Translations under genes and position numbers: made by a program
The notes under the pieces: generated by a model
Seen by the model: the letters and a program-made list of their open reading frames with translations, nothing else
Database searches by the model: none
Told to the model about the DNA's origin: nothing
Shown: positions 1 through 7,827 of the stretch, piece after piece
Position numbering within the stretch: the stretch's first letter is position 1
Layout: each line of letters starts with the position of its first letter
Assembly: GCA_903831635.1 (NCBI GenBank)
Contig: CAIKYN010000142.1
Coordinates: 1 to 29,900, forward strand
Direction: 5' to 3'
DNA length: 29,900 bases
DNA from: an uncultured Spartobacteria bacterium
GTDB lineage: Bacteria > Verrucomicrobiota > Verrucomicrobiia > Chthoniobacterales > UBA6821

Positions 1-4
1 ACGC

Positions 5-1414
5 ATGGATCTGGAATCATCGTTTCCCGAAATCGCATGGCCTGCTTTCCCTGGCGGACAGGCAGCTATGCTCATGGCGCTCTTGAAGCAGTATGATGAG
101 ACGCAGTGGTGGACGCCCGAGCAAGTGAGCGATGCACAGTTCGCACAACTGTCGTTACTTGCTGAGCATGCCATGAAGACCGTGCCATTCCAGGCGAAGC
201 GGTTGAAGGCTGCGGGATTCATTTCGGGAAAACCGATGACCAGCGGGATCTGGCGGCGTCTTCCGGTGCTGACACGTGACGAGGTGCGTGATCAGGGGGA
301 ATTGCTGCATGCCTCTTCCTATCCACCCTCCTTTGGAGGCACCATGGCGGCCGACACTGGAGGCTCGACGGGTATCCCTGTCAGAGTAACCAAGACGCAG
401 ATCGATGGCTTCCTCTGGCAGGCCGCTCATCTGAGGGAATTGGATTGGCATGGAATCGATGGTGGGCTTGAGCTGGCCAACTCCATGGGGATGTCCGAGG
501 AGAGACGCGCCGCTTATTTGCAGCAGCCTGGAACCTTCGAGGATGCTGGCGGTGTTGTCACGGCCAGTTGGGGGGCTCCCGTCGCACTCCTGGGAAAGAC
601 AGGCCTGATGGGGATCTTTGAGCCCCGTCAACCGCTTGAGAGGCAGGCTGCTTTCCTGATCAAGCGGCGTCCCGCTTACATGAGGATCGTGCCTAGCGCT
701 CTGCGAATGCTCCTCATTCACTTTCGTGACAAAGGCCAGACACTTGACTCGCTGCAATGTGTCTGGACGATGAGCGAGTCGGTCGATGAGAGTCTCCGGC
801 AGTTGTGCCGCGAGATCTTCGGCTGCCCTGTGGTGAGCAACTACACTTGCAGTGAGACGGGGTATATAGCCATACAGTGTCCGGAGGGGAGGAATTATCA
901 CGTGGTTGCCGAGTCAATCCTGCTGGAGGTGGTTGATCAGGATGGGAATGCCTGCAATCCGGGCGAGATTGGACGTGTTGTGGTGACGCCGCTTCACAAT
1001 TATGCCATGCCACTGCTGCGCTACGAGGTGGGAGACGAGGCGGAGGTGGGGCCTCCTTGTGGCTGCGGCAGGGGACTCCCTTCACTGACCAGGATCGTCG
1101 GGAGGCTCGAGGATTATGTGCAACTGCCATCCGGAGAACGAAGGAGACCTGACTTGGAGCACTATAAGATCTCTCGGATCCGTGCTGTGCGGGAATTCCA
1201 GTTAGTGCAGACAAGACTAGACCATATCGACCTTCGTCTGGTGATCTCAGGAGAGCTTTTGCCAGCAGAAGTAGTGATCCTTGAGGGAGTGATGCGGCGC
1301 TCATTCGAGGGATATCTGTCATGGTCGGTGGTCGTGGTGGACTCGCTTCCTAGAACAAGAGCCGGGAAACTGAGGCAGTTTCGCTCGGAGGTCATGATGA
1401 CTGACATTCCATGA
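5..1414 (+). CDS. PaaK/CapK-type adenylate-forming ligase, copy 1
   Basis: This 469-aa protein belongs to the phenylacetate-CoA ligase/CapK branch (COG1541-like) of adenylate-forming enzymes, which activate a carboxylate with ATP as an acyl-adenylate. The ATP-binding loop is DTGGSTGIP at residues 117-125; its D-T differs from the N-S or S-S of the other copies. Further hallmarks are Y280-TCSETGY, RYEVGDE (339-345), IVGRLEDY (364-371) and a C-terminal PRTRAGK whose K455 fits the catalytic A10 lysine. C292, H299, C352 and C354 match the Cys-His-Cys-Cys zinc-type tetrad of PaaK relatives. There is no carrier or condensation domain. The ATG is supported by alignment with the other copies (all open with a P-E-x-A-W-P-like segment), but only four bases lie upstream, so nothing can be said of its RBS. 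It overlaps the next, broken gene by ATGA. The substrate is unknown; CoA thioester, amide or ester formation are all possible. Confidence 0.88.
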   Translation: MDLESSFPEIAWPAFPGGQAAMLMALLKQYDETQWWTPEQVSDAQFAQLSLLAEHAMKTVPFQAKRLKAAGFISGKPMTSGIWRRLPVLTRDEVRDQGELLHASSYPPSFGGTMAADTGGSTGIPVRVTKTQIDGFLWQAAHLRELDWHGIDGGLELANSMGMSEERRAAYLQQPGTFEDAGGVVTASWGAPVALLGKTGLMGIFEPRQPLERQAAFLIKRRPAYMRIVPSALRMLLIHFRDKGQTLDSLQCVWTMSESVDESLRQLCREIFGCPVVSNYTCSETGYIAIQCPEGRNYHVVAESILLEVVDQDGNACNPGEIGRVVVTPLHNYAMPLLRYEVGDEAEVGPPCGCGRGLPSLTRIVGRLEDYVQLPSGERRRPDLEHYKISRIRAVREFQLVQTRLDHIDLRLVISGELLPAEVVILEGVMRRSFEGYLSWSVVVVDSLPRTRAGKLRQFRSEVMMTDIP

Positions 1415-1742
1415 ATGCCGCGAAGCTCCCGGTCATCATTCCGTACTTCAATCACACGAATACCCGTGCGAGCCGAAAGAATCTCAAACTCACCCGATGA
1501 ATCTCTCGATCAATCCCGAATGTAAGGGGTGGTTCCTTGTGAGGAACAATCATTCATTACAATCATGGAGAAATAAAAAAACGTAATTATTTAGGACGCT
1601 ATGCGATCCTGAGGAAATTGGTTATGATCCTTCCAAGGATATCACTTGCACGGAGAACGGTACGATCAAACTCAATAATCCGATGCAGGAGCAGGCAATC
1701 ATGGCATATTTCAGATCCCGGCAAGAAGATCGGATTCCATGA
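1411..1742 (+). pseudogene. Relic of GT-A-like glycosyltransferase (relic 1)
   Basis: The start overlaps the stop of ligase copy 1 (ATGA at 1411). It encodes about 29 codons clearly homologous to the N-terminus of the intact gene at 5406-6344 (PVIIPYFNHTNTR, then an RKNL segment) and then hits TGA at 1498-1500. Homology continues in another frame (NLSINPEC) and breaks. The sequence then resumes near 1550 with the family's C-terminal part, corresponding to the HHHHG...RYLIL region, with a further one-base shift near 1620. The final segment, GYDPSKDITCTENGTIKLNN onward, runs to a TGA at 1740-1742. Roughly 600 bp of the middle, including the DxD-like and GGGD motifs, is gone, so it cannot make an active enzyme. 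Its 3' end still overlaps the ATG of the next ligase. Confidence 0.88.
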
Positions 1743-3127
1743 ATTGGAAATCATCTTACCCTGAGATTGCGTGGCCGGCAGTGATGACTGGCAATGCTGC
1801 CATGTTGGCAGCCGTGACGCGACAGTATGATGCATCACAGTGGTGGAAGCCCGAGCAGCTTGAGGAATTTCAATATCGTCAACTAACGAAGCTGGCAGAA
1901 CATTCTTTGCGCACAGTTCCCTTCTATGCGGAGCGCTTGAAGGCCTCTGGATTCATCTCGGGAAAACCGATGACGGCGGAAATCTGGCGACGCCTTCCGG
2001 TGCTGACCCGTGACGAGGTGCGCGATCATGGGGAATTGCTGCAAGCCTCTACCTATCCCCCCTACTTTGGGGGCACCTCGACGGCTAACTCGGGAGGCTC
2101 AACGGGCATCCCGGTCAGAGTGCTCAAAACCGGAATGGACGGATTCATGTGGCAGGCGGCCCATCTCCGTGAGTTTGCGTGGAATGGGGTCGATTGTAGT
2201 CTTGAGATAGCGAATCTCCGGGGGGTCGCGTCGTTTCTGCCTGCTCTCTCGCAGAACCCCAACGCTTTCGAGGACATGGGAGGCCTTATTACCCCGGACT
2301 GGGGCCAACCGGCAACGATGCTCTGGAAAACAGGTCGGATGGGACTGTTGGAACCTACCTTGCCCCTCGCGGTTCAAGCCGAGTACCTGATCAAGCGTCG
2401 TCCCGGTTACCTGATCATGCGGCCGTCAGGACTCAGATTGCTCCTTGGTTACTTCCGTGAACAGGGTGTGATCTTGGACTCTCTTCGATCTGTCTGGACG
2501 ATGAGCGAAACTGTTGACGAGAGCCTCAGGGAGCTTTGTCGGGAGATCTTTGGTTGCCCAGTTTTCAGTAATTATTCATCCAATGAAACCGGCTATATCG
2601 CTCTGCAGTGTCCCTCGGGAACGAATTACCATTCGGTCTCAGAATCGTCCTTGGTCGAGGTCCTGAATGTCAAAGGTAATGCCTGCAAGCCTGGAGAGAT
2701 CGGCCGGGTGATTGTTACTCCGCTGCACAACTATGCCATGCCGCTTCTGCGCTATCAGGTCGGAGACGAGGCGGAGGTGGGGCCTCCGTGTGGCTGCGGT
2801 AGGGGATTGCCCTCGCTGACTCGGATCGTCGGTCGACTCGAGGACTATGTGACGCTCCGATCCGGCGAGAAGAGGCGTGTTCACGCGGAGCACTACAGAA
2901 TTTCTGCCATCAGGGCGGTTCGCGAATTTCAACTTGTCCAGACAAGTCTCGAAACAATCGAGCTACGTCTAGTCCTTTCCAGAATTCTGGAGGATGAGGA
3001 TAAAAGATCACTTGAGGCATTGATGCAAAAAGCCTTTGGAAGTTATCTGGAATGGGCCATCGTGATCGTTAACTCTCTACCCCGTACTCCCGCGGGGAAG
3101 TTGATGCAGTTCCGCTCGGAGATCTGA
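1739..3127 (+). CDS. PaaK/CapK-type adenylate-forming ligase, copy 2
   Basis: A 462-aa paralogue of the neighbouring ligases with all hallmark motifs. The ATP-binding loop NSGGSTGIP is at 117-125, followed by NYSSNETGY near 278-286, a RYQVGDE motif, CGCGRGLP and GRLEDY, and the C-terminal PRTPAGK with the putative catalytic lysine. C291 and H298, with the later CxC pair, reproduce the zinc-type tetrad. The family activates carboxylic acids as adenylates; the product acceptor cannot be read from sequence. The start is fixed by alignment and by the ATGA overlap with the preceding glycosyltransferase relic, whose tail ends in the same four bases. The Shine-Dalgarno is weak (AAGAAG-like). The segment between about residues 155 and 220 differs most from copy 1 and may shape the acyl pocket (inference). 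No lesion is visible. Confidence 0.88.
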   Translation: MNWKSSYPEIAWPAVMTGNAAMLAAVTRQYDASQWWKPEQLEEFQYRQLTKLAEHSLRTVPFYAERLKASGFISGKPMTAEIWRRLPVLTRDEVRDHGELLQASTYPPYFGGTSTANSGGSTGIPVRVLKTGMDGFMWQAAHLREFAWNGVDCSLEIANLRGVASFLPALSQNPNAFEDMGGLITPDWGQPATMLWKTGRMGLLEPTLPLAVQAEYLIKRRPGYLIMRPSGLRLLLGYFREQGVILDSLRSVWTMSETVDESLRELCREIFGCPVFSNYSSNETGYIALQCPSGTNYHSVSESSLVEVLNVKGNACKPGEIGRVIVTPLHNYAMPLLRYQVGDEAEVGPPCGCGRGLPSLTRIVGRLEDYVTLRSGEKRRVHAEHYRISAIRAVREFQLVQTSLETIELRLVLSRILEDEDKRSLEALMQKAFGSYLEWAIVIVNSLPRTPAGKLMQFRSEI

Positions 3128-3198
3128 CCGCCGAGCTAGAATTTCCCTTTTGTTGGAATCGGTGTTCAGGGGTAAATATCTTCGGGAGCGCTCCGGAA

Positions 3199-3868
3199 AT
3201 GAACTAACCGAAAATCCACGTCGTCATCCAGTACGTCAATCACACGAACGCCCGTGTCAATCGGAGGAATCTGGAACACTGCCTCCGAAATCTCTCACTC
3301 AATTCCGACCGCCACGTCGTGCTGGTGGAGGGGATTTGGAACCGGGGGGGGCGAGTTGCCCGATTTCTCGGAATCGCTCTTTCGGCACCTGAAGTTCAAT
3401 CTCAGGAAGCCAATCTGGGTGAAGGAGAACCTGATCAATCTCGGGATCGATTCCCTCGGAGAGGAGTGGTAAGACACCCCCGGGTCGATAAGGACATCCA
3501 TTTTCTGGACCCTGCCTGGGTCTGCGAGACAATTCAAAAAATCAACAACTGCGACATTCTCCAACCTTGGAGAGGCGTGATTTTCCTGACGTCCAACCAT
3601 GAAGTGGAATCCGTTGAAGAGGTTACGGATTTACATCGCGTGGGTTATTCATTTCTTGAGGATTTGCGGAAGGGACGATCCTTCACCATCGTCATGGGAA
3701 TCTGAATGCGAGACAATATGTGGATCGGCACCTGATTCTCGAGAAGAGTGGGTATCATCCTTCGGTTGATTTGGTGTACGCTGTGAACGGGGCGTTGTGC
3801 CTTGCCAATGAGCGTTTGAAGAAATCCCTCCTCGACTACTTTTAATCCAGGGAGGAACATTTGGAATG
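3199..3868 (+). pseudogene. Relic of GT-A-like glycosyltransferase (relic 2)
   Basis: This is a nearly full-span but ruined copy of the gene at 5406-6344. The start is ATG-AAC-TAA, so codon 3 is already a stop. The N-terminus then reads PKIHVVIQYVNHTNARVNRR in frame. A run of eight G at 3344-3351 adds one base relative to the intact copy. TAA at 3470-3472 follows where the intact copy encodes the WEYAAWIDKD segment. After the FLEDLRKG region (about 3675) some 450 bp is missing, and the sequence jumps to the HHRHGNLNARQYVDRH segment. A Tyr codon near the end has become TAA (3843-3845) and the original stop has changed to TGG. The tail still supplies the AGGGAGG Shine-Dalgarno for ligase copy 3. 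Confidence 0.9.
3851..3855 (+). promoter_or_regulatory. Shine-Dalgarno of ligase copy 3 inside GT relic
   Basis: GGAGG lies ten bases before the ATG at 3866. In the intact glycosyltransferase the same bases encode part of the C-terminal S-R-E-E-H. The relic has lost coding capacity but this stretch is unchanged, which suggests it is kept as the ribosome binding site of the downstream ligase. Confidence 0.65.
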
Positions 3869-5254
3869 GATGGTTTGAAGTCGGCGATTCCCGAATTGGC
3901 TTGGCCTTCGGTCATGACGGATCACTCGGGGCTGATGGCGTTGCTGCGTCAGTATGACGTATCTCAGTGGTGGACGGCAGAGCAACTCATGGAGGCCCAG
4001 TTCCTCCAACTCTCTAAGCTCGCGGAACATGCGCTGCGCACGGTCCCCTTCTATGGCAGGCGACTGAGGGATGTCGGATACGTTTCCGGAATGAATATGA
4101 CACCGGAGATCTGGAGTCGGCTTCCCATCCTCACTCGGGACGATGTTCGGGATGCCGAGGAAAAACTCCGCGCCACCTCCTACCCCAAGACTTTCGGAGA
4201 AACCTCCTGGGCGAATTCCGGAGGCTCGACCGGTATTCCGGTGCGGGTGCTCAAGACCGGTATGGACGGGGTGATGTGGCAGGCTGCCCATCTGAGGGAA
4301 CTCGAATGGAACGGGATCGACTTCAGTCTTGAAATCGCCAACCTGCGCGGAGCCGCCTCACTCATGAAGGCCCTCTCGCAAAACCCCGGTGCCATTGAAG
4401 ACTCGGGAGGCCTGATCCTTCCGGACTGGGGGCATCCTGCGACCTTGCTCCGGAAGACGGGCCGGATGGGGCTTCTTGAGCCAACGCTACCACTTGCTAC
4501 TCAGGCGGAATACCTGATCAAGCGGCGTCCCGGTTATCTGATCATGCGTCCTTCGGGACTCAGGTTGATCCTCGTTTACTTTCGTGAAATGGGGCTCACT
4601 CTGGACTCGCTGCGATCCGTCTGGACGATGAGTGAGTCGGTCGATGAAAGCCTCAGGGAAGTCTGTCGGGAGATCTTCGGGTGTCCTGTTAAGAGTAGCT
4701 ACTCCTGCAATGAGACAGGCTATATCGCACTGCAGTGCCCCTCGGGGTTGAATTACCATGCGGTTTCCGAATCCGTCTTGGTCGAGGTCATCGACAAGCA
4801 AGGAAATCCGAGCAAGCCGGGGGAAATTGGTCGGGTGCTGGTAACGCCGCTGCACAACTACGCGATGCCGCTGCTGCGCTATCAGGTGGGGGATGAGGCG
4901 GAAGTCGGGCCTCCCTGTTCCTGTGGTCGTGGCCTTCCCTCGCTCACCAGGATTGTCGGGCGCCTCCAGGATTATGTGACACTCCGATCCGGTGAGAAGA
5001 AGCGGGTCCATACGGGGCACTACAGAATTTCCGCCATCAGGGCGGTTCGCGAATTTCAACTTGTCCAGACAAGCCTCGAAACCATCGAACTGCGTCTAGT
5101 AGTCTCAAGGGCATTGAATGAAGAGGAAAACAAGGTCCTCGAAGAAGTCATGAAAAAATCCTTCGGGGGGTATCTAAAGTGGACCATCGTCTTTGTTGAA
5201 TCGCTGCCCCGCACTTCAGCAGGGAAGCTGATGCAATTCCGTTCCGAAGTTTGA
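3866..5254 (+). CDS. PaaK/CapK-type adenylate-forming ligase, copy 3
   Basis: A 462-aa paralogue, intact, with ATP loop NSGGSTGIP (117-125), SYSCNETGY, RYQVGDE, CSCGRGLP, GRLQDY (Q replaces the E of the sisters) and PRTSAGK near the C-terminus. The IALQC and NYH residues plus the CxC pair retain the putative zinc site. The family's reaction is ATP-dependent carboxylate activation; substrate and acceptor are unknown. The start is supported by the GGAGG ten bases upstream and by alignment. Two blocks show exchange with sister copies. Eighty bases (4262-4341) are identical to copy 4 at 6740-6819. Seventy-two bases (5111-5182) differ at one position from copy 5 at 9081-9152, although the flanks of that second block are diverged. 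It is followed by a 151-bp spacer before the one intact interspersed glycosyltransferase. Confidence 0.88.
   Translation: MDGLKSAIPELAWPSVMTDHSGLMALLRQYDVSQWWTAEQLMEAQFLQLSKLAEHALRTVPFYGRRLRDVGYVSGMNMTPEIWSRLPILTRDDVRDAEEKLRATSYPKTFGETSWANSGGSTGIPVRVLKTGMDGVMWQAAHLRELEWNGIDFSLEIANLRGAASLMKALSQNPGAIEDSGGLILPDWGHPATLLRKTGRMGLLEPTLPLATQAEYLIKRRPGYLIMRPSGLRLILVYFREMGLTLDSLRSVWTMSESVDESLREVCREIFGCPVKSSYSCNETGYIALQCPSGLNYHAVSESVLVEVIDKQGNPSKPGEIGRVLVTPLHNYAMPLLRYQVGDEAEVGPPCSCGRGLPSLTRIVGRLQDYVTLRSGEKKRVHTGHYRISAIRAVREFQLVQTSLETIELRLVVSRALNEEENKVLEEVMKKSFGGYLKWTIVFVESLPRTSAGKLMQFRSEV
4262..4341 (+). repeat. 80-bp block identical in ligase copies 3 and 4 (second copy 6740-6819)
   Basis: This stretch, encoding MDGVMWQAAHLRELEWNG and the following residues, is base-for-base identical to 6740-6819 in ligase copy 4. 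Third-codon positions differ outside the block. It looks like recent duplication or gene conversion. Confidence 0.8.
5111..5182 (+). repeat. 72-bp block shared by ligase copies 3 and 5 (second copy 9081-9152)
   Basis: The block encodes ALNEEENKVLEEVMKKSFGG and the following YLKW. It matches 9081-9152 in ligase copy 5 with one base difference (A versus G). The immediately flanking sequences on both sides, and the corresponding region of the intervening copy 4 (ALDADEREELDDVLRSAF), are clearly different. Gene conversion between non-adjacent copies is the simplest reading. Confidence 0.85.
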
Positions 5255-5405
5255 TGGGGAAAACGCAAAAAGTTCGCCGGGGCATGGGGATCAGTTGAGA
5301 GAGTTTCTTTAATTTCTCCTTTAATGTTTTGTCCCTTTTTGGGGTTATGACTCTTAGGAATCTGATCAACCTCTTCCGGGAGCATCACCAAGCGACACCA
5401 TACCC

Positions 5406-6344
5406 ATGATCAACGAACCGAAGCTCCATGTTGTGATCCCCTTCTTCAATCATACGAATGCCCGTGTGAGCCGCCGCAACCTGGAATTATGCCTGAGGCA
5501 TCTTGCAATCACTCCCGACTGTCGTGTGGTGCTGGTAGAGGGGATCTGGAACCGGGAGGCGGAGTTGCCGGATTGGTCAGATCGAATTTTCCGCCATTTG
5601 AAATTCGATCTAAAGAGTCCGATCTGGGTGAAGGAGAACCTGATCAACCTCGGGATCGATTCCCTCGAAGAGGAGTGGGAGTACGCCGCCTGGATCGACA
5701 AGGATATCCAATTCCTCAATCCTAACTGGTCCTGTGAGACAATTCAAAAACTCAACGAATGCGACATTCTTCAACCGTGGAGTCGTGTGATTTTCCTGGC
5801 GGCCAATCATGAGGTGGAATCCGTGGAAGGAGTTACGGATTTTCAGCTTGAAGGTTTTTCGTTTCTTGAGGATTCGCGCGGGGTTATGTCCTTCTGCAAT
5901 GCGCTGGAGTTTCCCGAAAAAAAAGGGCACATGGGCTATGCATGGGCCATTCGGAAATCGTATTATCGAAAATTGGGCAAGCTCTTTGACGGTTGTATCC
6001 TGGGTGGGGGTGATTCGGTCTTGTCTTGCTCCATTGAGGTGTCGAGAGGGCTCAATCCGAGAATCGAGGGTGATCTCATCGTTCACAGGGACTTTCTCGA
6101 GCAGTATGCAGAACGATTTTTAAACGTGAGAACCGGATTTGTGGGAGGGACGATTGTTCACCATCATCATGGGAATCTGAATGCAAGACAATATTTGGAT
6201 AGATACCTGATCCTCGAGAAGGGTGGGTATGATCCTTCGGTTGATTTGGTGTACGCGGAGAACGGGACGTTGTGCCTTGCCAATGAGCGTTTGGAGAAGT
6301 CCCTCCTCGACTACTTTTACTCCAGGGAGGAACATATGGAATGA
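5406..6344 (+). CDS. GT-A-like glycosyltransferase, intact array member
   Basis: This 312-aa protein has the look of an inverting GT-A enzyme (GT2/Glyco_transf_7C-like). The N-terminus is LHVVIPFFNHTNARVSRRNL, typical of a nucleotide-sugar binding strand. WIDKD (96-100) sits where the DxD metal motif is expected. GYAWAIRK (177-184) and GGGD (200-203) resemble the galactosyltransferase C-terminal motif, and HHHHG (252-256) could complete metal binding. There is no signal peptide or membrane segment, so it is probably cytosolic. Donor and acceptor are unknown. It is the reference copy for the relics at 1411, 3199 and 7771, and it has intact relatives at 20520 and 28508. Its stop overlaps the start of ligase copy 4 by ATGA. 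I know of no characterised member of this exact family, so 'glycosyltransferase' rests on fold-level motifs. Confidence 0.72.
   Translation: MINEPKLHVVIPFFNHTNARVSRRNLELCLRHLAITPDCRVVLVEGIWNREAELPDWSDRIFRHLKFDLKSPIWVKENLINLGIDSLEEEWEYAAWIDKDIQFLNPNWSCETIQKLNECDILQPWSRVIFLAANHEVESVEGVTDFQLEGFSFLEDSRGVMSFCNALEFPEKKGHMGYAWAIRKSYYRKLGKLFDGCILGGGDSVLSCSIEVSRGLNPRIEGDLIVHRDFLEQYAERFLNVRTGFVGGTIVHHHHGNLNARQYLDRYLILEKGGYDPSVDLVYAENGTLCLANERLEKSLLDYFYSREEHME
6326..6330 (+). promoter_or_regulatory. Shine-Dalgarno of ligase copy 4 within GT coding end
   Basis: GGAGG lies ten bases before the ATG at 6341 and is embedded in the last codons (S-R-E-E-H) of the upstream glycosyltransferase. Position and spacing are the same as in relic 2 before ligase copy 3. 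Confidence 0.65.
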
Positions 6345-7732
6345 TTGGCTTGAGGTCGGCGCTTTCCGAACTGGCTTGGCCTTCGGTCATGACGGATCAC
6401 TCGGCGATGCTGATGGCGTTACTGCGTCAGTATGATGTATCGCAGTGGTGGACGGCCGAGCAACTTCAGGAGGCCCAGTTCCTCCAACTTTCTCAACTCG
6501 CGGAACACGCCTTCCGCACGGTCCCCTTCCATGCCGAGCGGCTGAGGGATGCAGGATTCGTTTCCGGAATGAAAATGACTCCGCAGATCTGGAGTCGGCT
6601 TCCCATCCTCACCCGCGACAATGTCCGGGATGCCGAGAAAAAACTCCGCGCCACCTCCTACCCTGAAACGTTCGGAGAAACCTCCTGGGCAAATTCCGGA
6701 GGTTCGACCGGCATTCCGGTACGGGTGCTGAAGAGCGGCATGGACGGGGTGATGTGGCAGGCTGCCCATCTGAGGGAACTCGAATGGAACGGGATCGACT
6801 TCAGTCTTGAAATCGCCAATCTCCGCGGAGCCGCCTCCTACCTCAAGGCTCTCTCGCAAAATCCCGGTGCCTTTGAAGACCTTGGAGGCCTGATCCTGGC
6901 AGACTGGGGGCATCCCGCGGCCCTGCTCCGGGAGACGGGCCGGATGGGGCTTCTTGAGCCAACTCTACCACTTGCTACTCAGGCCGAATACCTGATGAAG
7001 CGGCGTCCCGGTTACCTGATCATGCGTCCTTCGGGACTCAGGTTGATCCTGGGTCACTTTCGTGAAATGGGGCTCACCCTGGACTCGTTGCGATCTGTCT
7101 GGACAATGAGTGAGTCGGTCGATGAAAGCCTTAGGGAGTTGTGTCGTGAGGTCTTCGGGTGTCCCGTCATCAGTAGCTATTCCAGCAACGAAACAGGCTA
7201 TATCGCCATCCAGTGTCCCGACGCTACGAACTACCATGCGGTCTCCGAATCCGTGCTGGTCGAGATCATCGACCAGCACGGAAATCCCTGCAAGCCGGGT
7301 GAAATTGGTCGGGTTCTGGTGACGCCGCTGCACAACTACGCGATGCCACTGCTGCGCTATCAGGTGGGGGATGAGGCGGAAGTCGGGCCTCCCTGTCCCT
7401 GTGGTCGTGGCCTTCCCTCGCTCACCAGGATCGTTGGCCGGATCGAGGATTACCTGACGCTCCGATCCGGTGAGAAGAAGCGGGTTCATGCGGAGCACTA
7501 CAGAATTTCCGCCATCAGGGCAGTTCGGGAATTTCAACTGGTCCAGACAAGCTTTGAAACCATCGAACTGCGACTGGTGGTCTCCAGAGCACTGGATGCT
7601 GATGAAAGGGAGGAACTGGATGATGTTCTCAGGAGCGCCTTCGAGGCTTATCTGAAATGGTCGGTTGTCTTCGTCGACTCGTTGCCAAGGACTTCCGCCG
7701 GAAAGCTGATGCAGTTCATCTCGGAAGTGTAA
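6341..7732 (+). CDS. PaaK/CapK-type adenylate-forming ligase, copy 4
   Basis: A 463-aa paralogue, intact. ATP loop NSGGSTGIP is at 118-126, followed by SYSSNETGY, RYQVGDE, CPCGRGLP, GRIEDY and PRTSAGK with the putative catalytic lysine. The zinc-type Cys/His set is kept (IAIQC, NYH, CxC). It is translationally coupled by ATGA to the only intact interspersed glycosyltransferase, making 5406-7732 the best preserved example of the ancestral two-gene cassette. Much of the N-terminal half is close to copy 3, including an 80-base identical block, while residues around 30-100 are also very close to copy 5. The gene is therefore a mosaic. Its C-terminal acyl-side region (ALDADEREELDDVLRSAF) is its own. 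The substrate is unknown. Confidence 0.88.
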   Translation: MIGLRSALSELAWPSVMTDHSAMLMALLRQYDVSQWWTAEQLQEAQFLQLSQLAEHAFRTVPFHAERLRDAGFVSGMKMTPQIWSRLPILTRDNVRDAEKKLRATSYPETFGETSWANSGGSTGIPVRVLKSGMDGVMWQAAHLRELEWNGIDFSLEIANLRGAASYLKALSQNPGAFEDLGGLILADWGHPAALLRETGRMGLLEPTLPLATQAEYLMKRRPGYLIMRPSGLRLILGHFREMGLTLDSLRSVWTMSESVDESLRELCREVFGCPVISSYSSNETGYIAIQCPDATNYHAVSESVLVEIIDQHGNPCKPGEIGRVLVTPLHNYAMPLLRYQVGDEAEVGPPCPCGRGLPSLTRIVGRIEDYLTLRSGEKKRVHAEHYRISAIRAVREFQLVQTSFETIELRLVVSRALDADEREELDDVLRSAFEAYLKWSVVFVDSLPRTSAGKLMQFISEV

Positions 7733-7770
7733 GAAAGCTGGGATGTTCTCCATGGGACAATAGCTCCCAG

Positions 7771-7827
7771 TCCAAGAGAGCTCCTCTCGACTATTTTCAA
7801 TCCCAAGGAGAACATCCATTCCGATGA
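7771..7827 (+). pseudogene. 3' remnant of GT-A-like glycosyltransferase (relic 3)
   Basis: Only the last 17 codons are recognisable. From 7777 the reading RAPLDYFQSQGEHPFR and a TGA at 7825-7827 align with KSLLDYFYSREEHME of the intact gene. The stop overlaps the ATG of ligase copy 5 (ATGA at 7824). AAGGAG at 7805-7810, about 13 bases before that ATG, is the likely ribosome binding site. Everything upstream of the remnant is lost; bases 7733-7770 show no clear homology. It completes the pattern in which a glycosyltransferase once preceded each of ligase copies 2 to 5. Confidence 0.75.

Noticed and set aside
5255..5405. Promoter before the intact array GT
   Set aside because: The spacer is AT-richer and a promoter is plausible, but I could not find -35 and -10 boxes with acceptable spacing, so none is annotated.
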